A stretch of 64,000 nt of DNA, taken from NCBI RefSeq assembly GCF_024139115.2, contig NC_085140.1, forward strand, positions 320,605,259-320,669,258, given 5' to 3'. Both the position numbers and the translations under genes were made by a program. This DNA is from Armigeres subalbatus (lineage: Eukaryota > Arthropoda > Insecta > Diptera > Culicidae). Under the pieces are notes generated by a model that did not search any database, was not told where the DNA came from, and saw nothing but the letters and a program-made list of their open reading frames with translations. Positions 54,094 to 64,000 of this stretch are shown here, in pieces. How positions within the stretch are numbered: the stretch's first letter is position 1; each line of letters begins with the position of its first letter.

Positions 54094-55735
54094 CCAACAA
54101 GGGAATTTGCTGACAGATTAAACTGAAGTGGCTGCCAGGTGGAAGCAACACTTCGAGACTTTGTTGAATGGAGGAAGTGACGGTGCATCGGTGAACAGAA
54201 TAAATATTAGCGACGATGGACAAGCTGTGGAGTCACCTACACTAGATGAGGTTGAAAAAGCTGTTGAAGAGCTGAAAAACAATAAGGCTGCCGGGAAGGA
54301 CCAGCTCCCGGCTGAACTTCTCAAAACACGGCAGTGAGCAGCTTTATGAAGTTCTGCATATTATGTCAAAAATATGAGAAGACGAAGAAATGCCTGCTAG
54401 CTGGTTGGACGGCCTCATTTGCCCTCTCTGGAGACAGACAGGGCACAGACTGGAGTGCGCCAATTACCGAGGAATAACCCTCCTTAATTCGGCGTACAAA
54501 ATTATGTCCCGTATTCTGTTCAACAGATTGAGACCGCTTGAAGAGTCCTTCGTCGGCGAATACCAAGCAGGTTTTCGTGAGGGCCGATCAACGACGGATC
54601 AAATGTTTACCCTGAGACAAATCCTTGATAAATTCCGGAAGTACAACTTGCAACTTGCATTTCAAGGCGGCGTACGATTCAGTGAAACGGAATGAATTAT
54701 GGTTTTCCGGCGAAACTGATACGGCTGATTCGTATAACGTTGGACGGATCGAAATCAAGTGTAAGGGTTGCGGATGAAGTATCGACGTCATTTGTTACCT
54801 TAGATGGATTAAAGCAGGGTGATGCACTCTCGAACCTACTGTTCAATATAGCGCTCGAGGGAGCGATTAGGAGAGCTGGTGTGCAAAGAAGCGGTACCAT
54901 TATCACAAAATCGCATATGCTTCTGGAATTTGCGGACGATATCGATATTATCGGAATTGATCGCCGTGCCGTGGGAGAGGCTTTTGCGCCTTTTAAGAGG
55001 GAGACAGCGAGGATTGGACTCACGATCAATACCAGCAAAACGAAGTACATGGTCGCTGGTAATCAACGTGGGTTCATTAGTGGTGGTGGTAGCGAAATAG
55101 TGCTGGATGGTGAAAAATTTGAAGTGGTAGAAGAATTTGTGTATCTTGGAACATTAGTGACGTGCGATAATGATGTTACCCGCGAGGTGAAAAGGCGTAT
55201 TGCAGCTGCAAATAGGGCTTATTACGGACTTCGTAACCAGCTTAAGTCCCGTAGTCTGCAAACGAAAACAAAACTCGCGCTGTATACTACTCTGATTCTT
55301 CCGGTGGCTTTATACGGCCATGAGACATGGACGTTAAAGGAGGCTGATCAGAGAGCTCTCAGGTGTTTGAGAGTAAGGTGCTGCGGACAATATTCGGCGG
55401 TAAACAGGAGAACGGTATCTGGCGGCGTCGCATGAATCACGATTTGTACCAGGTGTATAAAGGGCTGGATATTATTAAGCTTATACAACACGGCAGACTA
55501 CGGTGGGCTGGTCACGTTGTTCGTATGCCGGAAGAACGTCAAGCGAAGATAATATTTAGTAGAGAACCCGGAAGAAGCCACAGGCTTCGTGGAAGGCCGC
55601 GTACACGATGGCTTTTTGCAGTTGAAGAGGACCTGAGGGCGCTCAATGTTCAGGGCGACTGGAAGCGATTGGCCCAGGATCGAGTCCAGTGGAGAAGGAT
55701 ACTCCATTCGGCGTAGGTTCATCGAAGAGCTGTAG
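54094..55735 (+). pseudogene. RTE-like LINE, 5'-truncated reverse transcriptase (fullest copy)
   Basis: Three successive frames give the expected Pol order: VAARWKQHFETLLNGG and EELKNNKAAGKDQLPAEL (linker to RT); GHRLECANYRGITLLNSAYK, RILFNRLRP and EYQAGFREGRSTTDQMF (RT blocks 1-3); DGLKQGDALSNLLFNIALEG (block 4), LEFADDIDIIG (catalytic FADD), GLTINTSKTKYMVAG; and the C-end RLRWAGHVVRMPE, LRGRPRTRWL and WKRLAQDRVQWRRIL. Small deletions (for example between YNLQ and FKAAYDSV, and after RNELW) and frameshifts near 54335, 54690 and 55430 disable it. No endonuclease domain is present. Clade is judged from motifs; RTE (the clade of Aedes JAM1) is my best guess. Confidence 0.85.
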
Positions 55736-55754
55736 CCCATCAAGTATCAAGTAA

Positions 55755-55912
55755 GTATAAAGGGCTGGATATTATTAAGCTCATACAACACGGCAGACTA
55801 CGGTGGGCTGGTCACGTTGTTCGTATGCCGGAAGTAGAGAACCCGGAAGAGGCCACAGGCTTTGTGGAAGGCCGCGTACACGATGGCTTTTTGCAGTTGA
55901 AGAGGACCTTGA
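55755..55912 (+). pseudogene. Partial tandem duplicate of the LINE 3' region
   Basis: TATAAAGGGCTGGATATTAT to GAAGAGGACCTT repeats 55455-55632 almost exactly, lacking about 22 bases after ATGCCGGAAG. It starts about 20 bp after the 3' end of the main copy, in the same orientation, and itself lacks a LINE 3' end. Confidence 0.88.
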
Positions 55913-56400
55913 GTTAAGGACTTGAAATCTACAGCTGTAAAAAGGCTTTTTCTCGTTACTCAATGTTTATTTGAGTATTTCACCGTGTTCATTATATCTT
56001 AAAGAAGGTAAGAAAAATACCGCAAAGCAGTTCTGGGATATTCTGGGTTAACCAAACTATTCTTGATTTCGGAACTTGAGATCTACAGCTGCAAGAACAC
56101 CTTTTTTCAGTACTCAAAGCATCAATATCCATTGCACCTCCTGGGAGGTCAACAGATATTGTAAGATAGTTTTGAGATATTCTAGGTAATCCAAAATGTC
56201 CTTGATTTCGAGGCTTTCGTCAATCAACATTTCTAGATGTATTGAACCAAGTGTATTACAGCTCCTGGAAGGTCTATATACATCGTAAGATAATTTTGAT
56301 ATGCTGCATAATCTAAACTTTTCGGGACTACAGCTGCTTTGAAGGCTTGTTTCGTTGCTCAAAATTTCGATATGTATCCAACAACGTGCATTACATCGTC
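55913..56400. repeat. Degenerate satellite with CTACAGCTG units
   Basis: CTACAGCTG recurs at 55929, 56083 and 56328, each followed by CTTTTT/CGTTACTCAA, CCTCCTGG-AGGTC, ATTGTAAGATAGTTTTGA and GATATTCTGGGTTAACC-like blocks. The period is about 150 bp with deletions between the second and third units. Units are 60-70% alike by eye. Confidence 0.65.
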
Positions 56401-57806
56401 TGTATTACATCTTCTATGGTTGAATACATATCCAAGCTTGGATCGACGAATAAAAATAGTGTCGTGGCTGTAGAAACTGTTCTGGACTGGCTGTCCTGAA
56501 CTCAAGGACAGTTTGGATGAACCAGGATATCCCAAAATCATTAGACCATGTCTCTTGGTCTTCGCGAATATGTTATGGATATGTCGGAGTTACGAAAAAT
56601 GGTAACTGCAGATCGCAATCTGTGGATCTGTGGTTTGGATGATCCAGCAAAATATTTTTCAACTTGTTTTGTCATTTCCCCGTTATTATTCACGAAAACA
56701 AATGGAATATATCAAATTTACTGGGTAACAATGATTAAAAAATTGGTCCTGAAAGGGTCAATAAAGACTCCATAACCCTTTCAAAAACTCAAAGGTTCAG
56801 CCCAATCGGGTTGTACGCTAAGGTGACGTTGAACTACGTAGCTGTATGTAATCTACAGGTTTTCGACTATTCTGTGCGATGAGACCAAAGCAAGCGTTTT
56901 TCAAGCCCAGCCTGAATCTGTTTTCGATGTGATGTGTATAATTTTTGGACCAACATTTGAAAATGAAGATAAAAATAAAATTTTCAAATAATCGAGGATG
57001 AACAACACTCTCAAGCGTTCACATATCCAAATTACCAATTGATAAAAACTCGCTAGAGAGTGAGAAACGTTCGATAATTGTATCTCGATTCGAAGCGTTG
57101 AACTTCATTGTTGACATTAAATTGGTATTAATTAGGTTTATATTATTTTAAATGATAATCGATTACACAATTTGAAAAGCACAAGCATGGCTGATAGTGT
57201 ACAGATGCAACCATCACCGACGCAAACTGCTACAGAGACTTACCACCCATCGCTAAGTCAGTCAAGCCCCTGGTGGCTCATTACAGAAAAACCTATTGCG
57301 AAAGCTGGGCTGTCAACGGCGTTATTGATAATAATAGTTATTCCTTCACGTGAATTGCGTCGAACTTAGCGTTTAGTCCGGCAGTCACCGACGAATCAGC
57401 AAAAACGAGCCAAAGAAAGTTTACCAGAACGCATTCACTGCAGCAGCGAAGAAGATTCCGAGCCCCTCTACTGCATCAACAGACGTAAGCAAGAAGCTAT
57501 CGTCAAATACCCCCAAGCTTTTCAAGGAAAACGCACGTTTAAGTTAGCATAAACGAACTGCACCAGCTAAAAGCCCTGCAATGGCGGACATAAAAAACTT
57601 TCAATGAATAACTAAAGAAATGCTGATAAATTAGTTATCAAAAGTTATAAAAAGTTGAAAATCAGGCCAAGTTCCAGTTGGAATGTAATGCTATGGAAGA
57701 AGAAGCTTGCGATGCATTTACGAGATTGACTGATTCACAGAAACCGGATTCTAAACTGTTAGCAAGTTTACAATAGTAAATATTATCATTCATAAGTATT
57801 ATAACA
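56401..57806. other. Unassigned sequence
   Basis: No element recognised. An ATG frame at 57187-57369 (MADSVQMQPSPTQTATETYH and on) is the only coding-like stretch. It has no family I know and ends before any second exon can be placed. It could be a gag-like relic. Confidence 0.3.
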
Positions 57807-57983
57807 CACTGGAGTAAGTTTTTACGCGGAAGATATGGGCCGCGGAAATTGAAACAACGTGAAAATCCGCGTAAATCCCTAAATATGTCTAAAGGAATGC
57901 GGGAATCCAAAAACTCGCGTGAATAAAAAATCGCATAATAAACGATTCCTGTAAAAATAACCGCGTAACAAACGACTTCAGTG
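57807..57983. mobile_element. 177-bp MITE with ACGCGG-bearing ends
   Basis: Left end CACTGGAGTAAGTTTTTACG, CGG; right end read inward CACTGAAGTCGTTTGTTACG, CGG. ATCCGCG/AAATCCGCGTAA words recur internally. TA follows the right end, but the left flank is not a clean TA. Confidence 0.65.
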
Positions 57984-58009
57984 TACATCGGCTATGAAGC
58001 GTTGACTCT

Positions 58010-58160
58010 TCCTTGATCGAATGGTCCGAGAAAATTGAAAATCCATCGAGAAACGGCTGAGATATTAACGTTCAAAGTCTATCATATTTTCGTGACGATT
58101 TTCAATTTTTTGCAATCGTAAAGTGTACCCCAATATAGAAAAGACAGACGTAGTTCTACG
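58010..58160 (-). repeat. Dispersed repeat family R1, inverted copy
   Basis: Reverse complement of 2996-3130 in ordered blocks: TGATCGAATGGTCC, CCATCGAGAAACGGCTGAGA, TATTAACGTTCAAAG, CATATTTTCGTGAC, TCGTAAAGTGTACCCCAATA and GACAGAC. Ends with a small palindrome GACGTAGTTCTACGTC. Confidence 0.65.
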
Positions 58161-59949
58161 TCAAAAATTGCGAAAAAGTTTAGTCACAAGATGAATCATC
58201 GCGCAAATCTACCAACGTCTCAATATGCTTTTAAGCTCATATTGTGCTGAAGAGTTTTTACAATCCCCACATATGGTTTCTCCTAAGAGGCTCATGTTTG
58301 CCTGAAAAACACTCATGGAGACATTCAAATATCGTAATAACTTAGATTATTGTAATAGCTTAGTATTTTAACTTATATGAACATGCAATCATGCAAACAT
58401 GCAAGTGACTTCAACGCCGTTAAAGCGATGATCCCCTTCATACTTTGTGACCAAATAATCTCGGAATTTTCCCAATCAAACAACAAACGCCAGTAACCAG
58501 TCGATTTTAGAGGTCGAGAACTACAAATGCAACACATGAGCATCGCAAATACAAATTTACTGCCAACCTGTGAAATCCAATCATAATATGTACGTATAAT
58601 CGAAAAACGATTGTCGAGTCAAGTCGAGCTCTATTGTTGCGACCCAGAACAGTAACCCTCTTTGAATCGCTGATTATCTTTTTGACCTGACTTAAATTTA
58701 TTTATTTTTTTCATTCTCGTTTTTCATTTCAACTTAAAAGAGACATTGATTTGTATGAATCGCCGAAATGTCAACCAAAAATTAAACACCGAAATCCCTA
58801 ATCAGAGTCCGAAATTTCGCAATTTCACACCAAATGATACCCACCTTTCGTCAATCAATCAGTTGAATCCGTTATTATGATAACCGCCCACACTTTTTTC
58901 AGAATCTCTTAGCTTCCGGTTCAATATTGTTCCCAAACAGCACTCGTTTCTCTTTCACTTGATTTAAACTTCCATTGAACAAATTATCTTTCTATTGTTT
59001 CGTTATCGGCAGTCCGCTCCAATGCTGCTCACTTCAACCCTGCTCTAGGTTGGATGCTTTTCCTACTTGCTACTCTCTTTCTCTGCTTCGATCGAGCACA
59101 TGTACTTTTATTTCACTTCACTCCACCGCCTGCGACCATTCACGACCATTCTTCTGTGTGTGACGACGACGGCGTTGATGATGATGATGATGATGATGTT
59201 GCTGACGATGGGATGGTTTGGGTTTCTCGATGTTGTGTGTAGAAAGCGAGTCTGGCTCTGGTCTTGAGCTGACTTGGCAGTGGCATGTACGTATAGAACG
59301 GGAGTATTCACTTTGTGGCGAAAACACCACCATAATAACGCACACATACGCTCGCACACAACGATGGCAGTGTAGTTGAACAACACTCGGGAATCAATAA
59401 TATACGGAGAATTTCCTCACTTGGTACGGATTATTTCTTGAAAGTTTTTCCTGGTTTGGTAACAGTTCGGAAAATACCTTTAAACAAGTTTTCTTCGGTA
59501 CGGCTTCCGCAAATTTAAAAAGATTTCGTTTGTAAAATTACGATCTGGCAGTTATTAAAACCCGAACAAGAGCACATCTTAACACCCTAAATATTTATTA
59601 AAACTAGAGAACACTGATATTTCCTCGTTTTCCCATCTCCTTTCTTCGGAACACATATCACACTTTTTGCTTCGTATGCTTCTATGCTTCCCATTAACCT
59701 CTCACGATTCCCACCTAATACTTTCCTGCCTACAAAACACTTTTTTCTCTCCCCCTGGCACAAGCTCTTCTTTCCACTCGCGCAAAGCTATCAGATTCTT
59801 CTGAACTTCTCGCTTTGGGTTGAATAAACAACTACAGTAGAGTAGGGAACAAAATCAGCTAGGTTTTAATTCACCGTTTTTTTCTCTTTTCACGTTTAAT
59901 GCTCCGCACGAAACCCTTCACATAGCAATCCGATTTCAATTCCAATTCC
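58161..59949. other. Low-repeat sequence, no gene proven
   Basis: No transposon recognised. Contains a GATGATGATGATGATG run at 59177-59196 and pyrimidine-rich stretches at 59690-59770. Overlapping frames on both strands around 59050-59390 come from the simple repeat. Confidence 0.3.
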
Positions 59950-60053
59950 TAGATTCTCTACCGATTGAGAACTCTTGATGAACCTTCTCTCTGATCCCAG
60001 GGGCAGGCGACACAACACTCACACTCCACACGTATCACGCGTCGTTCGTTGTT

Positions 60054-60087
60054 CGTCCGAACGCGTTGGCCGACCGTCGAAAACTGA
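60054..60087 (-). promoter_or_regulatory. Candidate Inr plus DPE core promoter
   Basis: On the minus strand TCAGTT matches the insect initiator, with its A (+1) at 60085. GGACG lies at exactly +28 to +32 (60058-60054), matching the DPE consensus RGWYV at the required spacing. The surroundings are GC-richer and repeat-poor. A GTGAGT donor match follows at about 60022 on the same strand, which would give a 63-nt first exon. No TATA box is needed for DPE promoters. Chance cannot be excluded. Confidence 0.4.
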
Positions 60088-61690
60088 ACACCGAGTTCGG
60101 CGACTATTGATAGCGACCCAAGCAAAAAGGAAAATCGAGTTGCTCTTGCTTGTGTAGTGCGCTGCTGCTGGCAGCAAAACATAAAGCTCCGCTTATGAAC
60201 CATGCTCACTACTAGTATGAATGGACATTTAGGGTGGGTCAACAATTTTATAAGAACAAAATATGATTGCCTTCTACGAAAACTAAGTATGGTACACTTA
60301 AACACTCTAAACAAGCTTTCTATAGAAAGTTCGGAAGCTAATTGAGATAAAATGAATGCAATAAAGATATATTTTCATATGAAGAATCCTTCAAAAAGAA
60401 AAGTTTGATCAGATCAAATTTCCAGTTTATCTCACGAAAAATGTCCCATTCTATTGAATATACACCAACACCATCCAGGAACACAATCCAGTCGACGTTC
60501 ATTCTCCCCCTTCCAGCTTTCAAAACCAACCCATTCCTCCGTGACACATTTGAACTCTTACACCAGAATTTGTGACGACGACGGCGATGGCTTATTACGG
60601 CATCAATGCACAACAAAAACATCCACACACTCACACCGATGAACGCGCGTGCCGATCGACACGACGACGGCGGAAATCATTCGCAGAGGTGAGGCACTGG
60701 GCACAGACATACACACACCCACCCGCTGCTGCTGCTGCTGCTGGCTGCATCTACCGTGCAGCGGGACTTCCACCCACCCACCGATGACCGTGCCGCACCC
60801 CACTTGGCACGACACGAATTGAGCACAGTCCGTCCGTGGACGAGGCGAAACAGAGCAAGCCAGCAGTAGCAGAACGAGTCTCGTGTTTCTAGCGGTTCCC
60901 GCATCATCGTTGTTGGCGGCTGTCGTTGTTGCGATTGTCAGCTCTTCTCCGGTACCATCAGGAGACACTCTGACTTGGATTTCCTATGGGATGGCGAATG
61001 GCTGTAAAGCTTCGAATCAGTTTGCTTCCTACAATCCTACATAGGTTAGGCGGAGGCTATGGGTTGATTGGTGCTGTAGTGCTAGTGCATGTACTATTTT
61101 ATGTATTGTATAAGTGTTCAGCCAGCCAGCGTGCACGTACTCCGTCAAAATAGATTAGAAAGATATGCTGCGCTCTGTGCGAGATGGACGACAACTAGTG
61201 GACGTGGAAGTGTGTGGCCGCATGTGGGGCATAGAACCTTCGTTCCTGGAAAGGGGTGCCATTTGTGCGAGCTTTCCGAGCAACTGCATTACAACGATAC
61301 TTCGCTGGAATGAAATGTATTTAAATAGGGACAGGAAATCTGAGCATGTTCAAATTGTCTCCTACTACAAGTTATCTGGGTTCAATTGATATTAATTTAC
61401 AATGTGGGGTCATAGGTGGTAGTATAATCAGAAATAGGCGCTTGAAAAAGGAAAGAAAATTGATATTTCCGTTGAGAAAAAGAAACATTGTGCATAAGGG
61501 AAGATGCAACTTTAAGTTTAAAGGAAATATGATGCCACCATTCTAGGGACCCACAACACAAATTAAAATAACTCGGAACACAGCGCTAATAATGTAAAAA
61601 TTATTCAATTACTCAAACTGAATACCGTGAATACTCGGTCATTTGAACGTTTTCAATTTGAACCCCGTTGGTTTGAACATCGTTCAATTT
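60088..61690. other. Low-repeat island upstream of the candidate promoter
   Basis: GC-rich at 60560-60960 with a GCTGCTGCTGCTGCTGCTGG microsatellite (60725-60744). Minus-strand frames of 76 and 121 codons overlap there; the longer one starts only from GTG, so I support neither. Could hold enhancers or untranslated exons of a minus-strand gene. Confidence 0.3.
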
Positions 61691-61817
61691 AAAAAGTGTT
61701 CAAACATAATTTAGCACGTGGGTTGGAGAGAAGAAAAATGGAACATCGTGAAACGGAAAGCAGAATCGAAACGAAACAGCAAAGAGAGCAGTCAGAAATC
61801 GGCTTTTTTCTGCTCAT

Positions 61818-62878
61818 TCCCGAAGGAGGAACTTCCGGAGGAACTTCCGCAGGAATTTTCGGAGGAACTTCCGGAGGAATTCCCGGAGAAACTTCCGGAG
61901 GAATTCCCGGAGGAATTTCCGGAGGAACTTCCGGAGGAATTCCCGGAGGAACTTCCGGAGGAACTTCCGGAGGAATTCCCGGAGGAACTTCCGGAGGAAC
62001 TTCCGGAGGAATTCCCGGAGGAACTTCCGGAGGAACTTCCGGAGGAATTCGGAGGAATTTCCGGAGGAATTCCCGGAGGAACTTCCGGAGGAATTCCCGG
62101 GGGAACTTCCGGAGGAATTCCCGGGGGAACTTCCGGAGGAATTCCCGGGGGAACTTCCGGAGGAATTCCCGGGGGAACTTCCGGAGGAATTCCCGGGGGA
62201 ACTTCCGGAGGAATTCCCGAGGGAACTTCCGGAGGAATTCCCGGGGGAACTTCCGGAGGAATTCCCGGGGGAACTTCCGGAGGAATTCCCGGGGGAACTT
62301 CCGGAGGAATTCCCGGGGGAACTTCCGGAGGAATTCCCGGGGGAACTTCCGGAGGAACTTCCGGAGGAATTCCCGGGGGAACTTCCGGAGGAATTCCCGG
62401 GGGAACTTCCGGAGGAATTCCCGGGGGAACTTCCGGAGGAATTCCCGGGGGAACTTCCGGAGGAATTCCCGGGGGAACTTCCGGAGGAATTCCCGGAGGA
62501 ACTTCCGGAGGAATTCCCGGAGGAACTTCCGGAGGAATTCCCGGAGGAACTTCCGGAGGAATTCCCGGAGGAACTTCCGGAGGAATTCCCGGAGGAACTT
62601 TCGGAGGAACTTCCGGAGGAATTCCCGGAGGAACTTTCGGAGGAACTTCCGGAGGAACTTCCGGAGGAATACCCGGAGGAACTTTCGGAGGAATTCTCGG
62701 AGGAACTTTCGGAGGAATTCCCGGAGGAACTTCCGGAGGAACTTCCGGAGGAATTCCCGGAGGAACTTCTGAAGGAATACCCGAAGGAATTTCCGGAAGA
62801 ACTTCCGAAGGAATTCCCGGCGGAACTTCCGAAGGAATTCCCGGCGGAACTTCCGAAGGAATTCCCGGAGGAATGGAA
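61818..62878. repeat. Homogeneous 12/24-bp minisatellite, about 88 units
   Basis: Units alternate GGAGGAACTTCC and GGAGGAATTCCC. In the centre (about 62095-62500) the 24-mer uses CCCGGGGGAACTTCC, while both flanks use CCCGGAGGAACTTCC. The right end changes to GGAACTTTC, then to GAAGGAATTCCCGGC variants. TTCCGGAA, GGAATTCC and CCCGGG are embedded palindromes. No unit contains a stop on either strand, so frames of 358-457 codons arise in several frames (Gly-Gly-Thr-Ser-Gly-Gly-Ile-Pro and similar). These are not evidence of genes. Confidence 0.95.
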
Positions 62879-62883
62879 TGCAC

Positions 62884-63408
62884 ATATCAGTCTAATCAGT
62901 TTCGCCGGAAAACCATGTTCGGACATTATCTGCCACAGCCCATTCCTCTTCACTGAATCGTACGCTGCTTTGAAATCGATGAACAGATGGTGAGTCTGCA
63001 AGTTATACTCCCAGAATTTATTAAGAATCATCCGCAGGCTAAACATCTGATCCGTCGTTGATCGGCCACCACGAATACCTGCCTGGTATTCGCCAACGAA
63101 GGACTCCTCATGCGGTCTCAATCTGTTAAACAGGATACGCTCTAGTCTGTGCCCTTTCTTATAGATTGGGCATATGAGGCCATCCAACCAGCCGGCAGGC
63201 AGTTCTTCATCCTCCCATATTTTCTGGATAATGTTGTGGATTGATTGATGCAGCTGCTCACTTCCGTGTTTGAGAAGCTCGACCAGGATCTCGTCCTTCC
63301 CAGCAGCTTTACTGTTTTCAACTCGTTTAGAGCCTTCTTAACCTCGTCCAGCATTGGTGGTTCGTCAGCTTGACCGTCGCCGACTATGTCTATCCTGCTC
63401 CTTAACAC
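62884..63408 (-). pseudogene. RTE-like LINE relic abutting the minisatellite
   Basis: On the minus strand: IDIVGDGQADEPPMLDEVKK, LPAGWMASYAQS/WLDGLICPIYKKGHRLE, RILFNRLRPHEESFVGEYQA, GGRSTTDQMFSLRMILNKFW, THHLFIDFKAAYDSVKRNGL and HGFPAKLIRLI. Relative to the 54094-55735 copy it retains the FIDFKAAYDSV block (first catalytic Asp) but lacks CANYRGITLLNSAYK between GHRLE and RILFNRL. The homology stops at about 62884, exactly where the 12-bp array begins, and the frame runs on into the array without a stop. Confidence 0.85.
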
Positions 63409-64000
63409 TAGGATTCATTCGTTCAGAAAATCGTTGTAACTAAATTTTCAAATGGCTATATCTCAGTGGTTTTTCAACCGATTTTCTCAGTTTTTTCACC
63501 AACCTCTTAGCCATCTCTTCTAGTTTCTGGACATTGCAAAATATTGTATCTAGGGGTGTTCAATTTTTCACTAGAGCTGTGGGAGTAAAGCAACGGATTT
63601 AGAAAAATGCGATTTTGGAGATATACTTATATTTCATTACCAAAAATGATATCTATTCATATAGTGATGATGGAAATGATAAAATAACAAATGAAAGACA
63701 TCACCTGGAACATAAGAACACATTTTGAGCATCCCTACTAAGCTTACGATGATAATTTGGTACCTTTAGGAACCACGTGTAGTAACAAGATGTATAAAGC
63801 TTCAGAAAATGTTTTCAAGCATGTTGTCTACTGTGAACTTGTTAAAATAAATGTAAACTATATACGAAACATGTGTGATAATAAATTATGATGTTCTAGG
63901 ATCTCCGAACTGTACTGGAATTTGAATCAAATGGTCAACCGAATCAACCAAGGCTTCCATGATGCCCCCAGCCGCAGTATCAACCCAATTATGTCCTCCG
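63409..64000. other. No recognisable feature
   Basis: AT-rich sequence at the window end; probably repeat-derived but no second copy is present here. Confidence 0.35.

Noticed and set aside
60603..60968. 121-codon minus-strand frame with a Leu-rich stretch and a Gln run
   Set aside because: Starts only at GTG, overlaps another frame, and the Gln run comes from a GCTGCT microsatellite; could be part of an untranslated exon but not supported as coding.
61689..63187. Four long open frames (358-457 codons) over the 12-bp minisatellite
   Set aside because: The repeat unit has no stop on either strand, so all frames stay open; composition is pure repeat and the frames overlap each other.

Overview
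This is eukaryotic DNA, and everything points to a culicine mosquito, most likely Aedes. The reasons are the AT-rich background, the near-absence of long exons, very dense and deeply nested transposable elements, two high-copy-looking tRNA-derived SINE families, and reverse-transcriptase relics of the I, CR1-like, RTE-like and copia types. This assignment is inference from sequence style; I could not run a search. There are no operons, CRISPR arrays, phage genes or bacterial signals. Almost all long open frames are either transposon relics or artefacts of stop-free tandem repeats.

Layout. 1-6 kb: a copia relic (minus) cut up by a 62-bp retro-insertion with a 14-bp target duplication, a SINE and a MITE. 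It is followed by two I-clade LINE relics, one on each strand. 6-15 kb: mostly unassigned, with a GC-rich island (6.6-7.25 kb), small MITEs, and two unexplained open frames (12.0 and 13.3 kb). 15-24 kb: a minisatellite (core TTTGGCCGAAA), then one SINE split by two DNA transposons, which are themselves split by further elements; next to it a second SINE is split by a 661-bp fold-back element. 25-26 kb: a 553-bp MITE family with a TA-flanked element inserted in it. 26.4-29.2 kb: an island with few repeats. 30-34.5 kb: nested inverted repeats, then a hAT-like element containing another hAT-like element containing a TTA-flanked MITE. 34.5-40.4 kb: LINE relics, GAGA-type arrays, and a short CR1-like LINE in which a PHD-finger ORF1 is joined to the second half of a reverse transcriptase. 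41-44 kb: mostly low-repeat sequence. 44-56 kb: RTE-like relics, degenerate satellites, a Harbinger-like MITE and the fullest RTE-like copy (54.1-55.7 kb) with a partial tandem duplication of its 3' end. 58-61.6 kb: a low-repeat, locally GC-rich island with a candidate minus-strand Inr/DPE core promoter. 61.8-62.9 kb: a young 12/24-bp minisatellite, open in all six frames, abutting the broken end of an RTE-like relic.

How the parts relate. I see no confident host protein-coding gene. The window is probably intergenic or inside very large introns, with a few islands that could hold non-coding first exons or enhancers. The main story is transposon ecology: SINEs used as landing sites, non-autonomous hAT-like elements carrying iterated subterminal words and their own minisatellites, and one LINE family present as four differently truncated copies. 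Several insertions carry clear target duplications (GTCTAGAC, CTGGTC, TAATAG, CGGTGAGAT, TGCTT, TTA, TAA, TA), so the order of insertion can be read directly.
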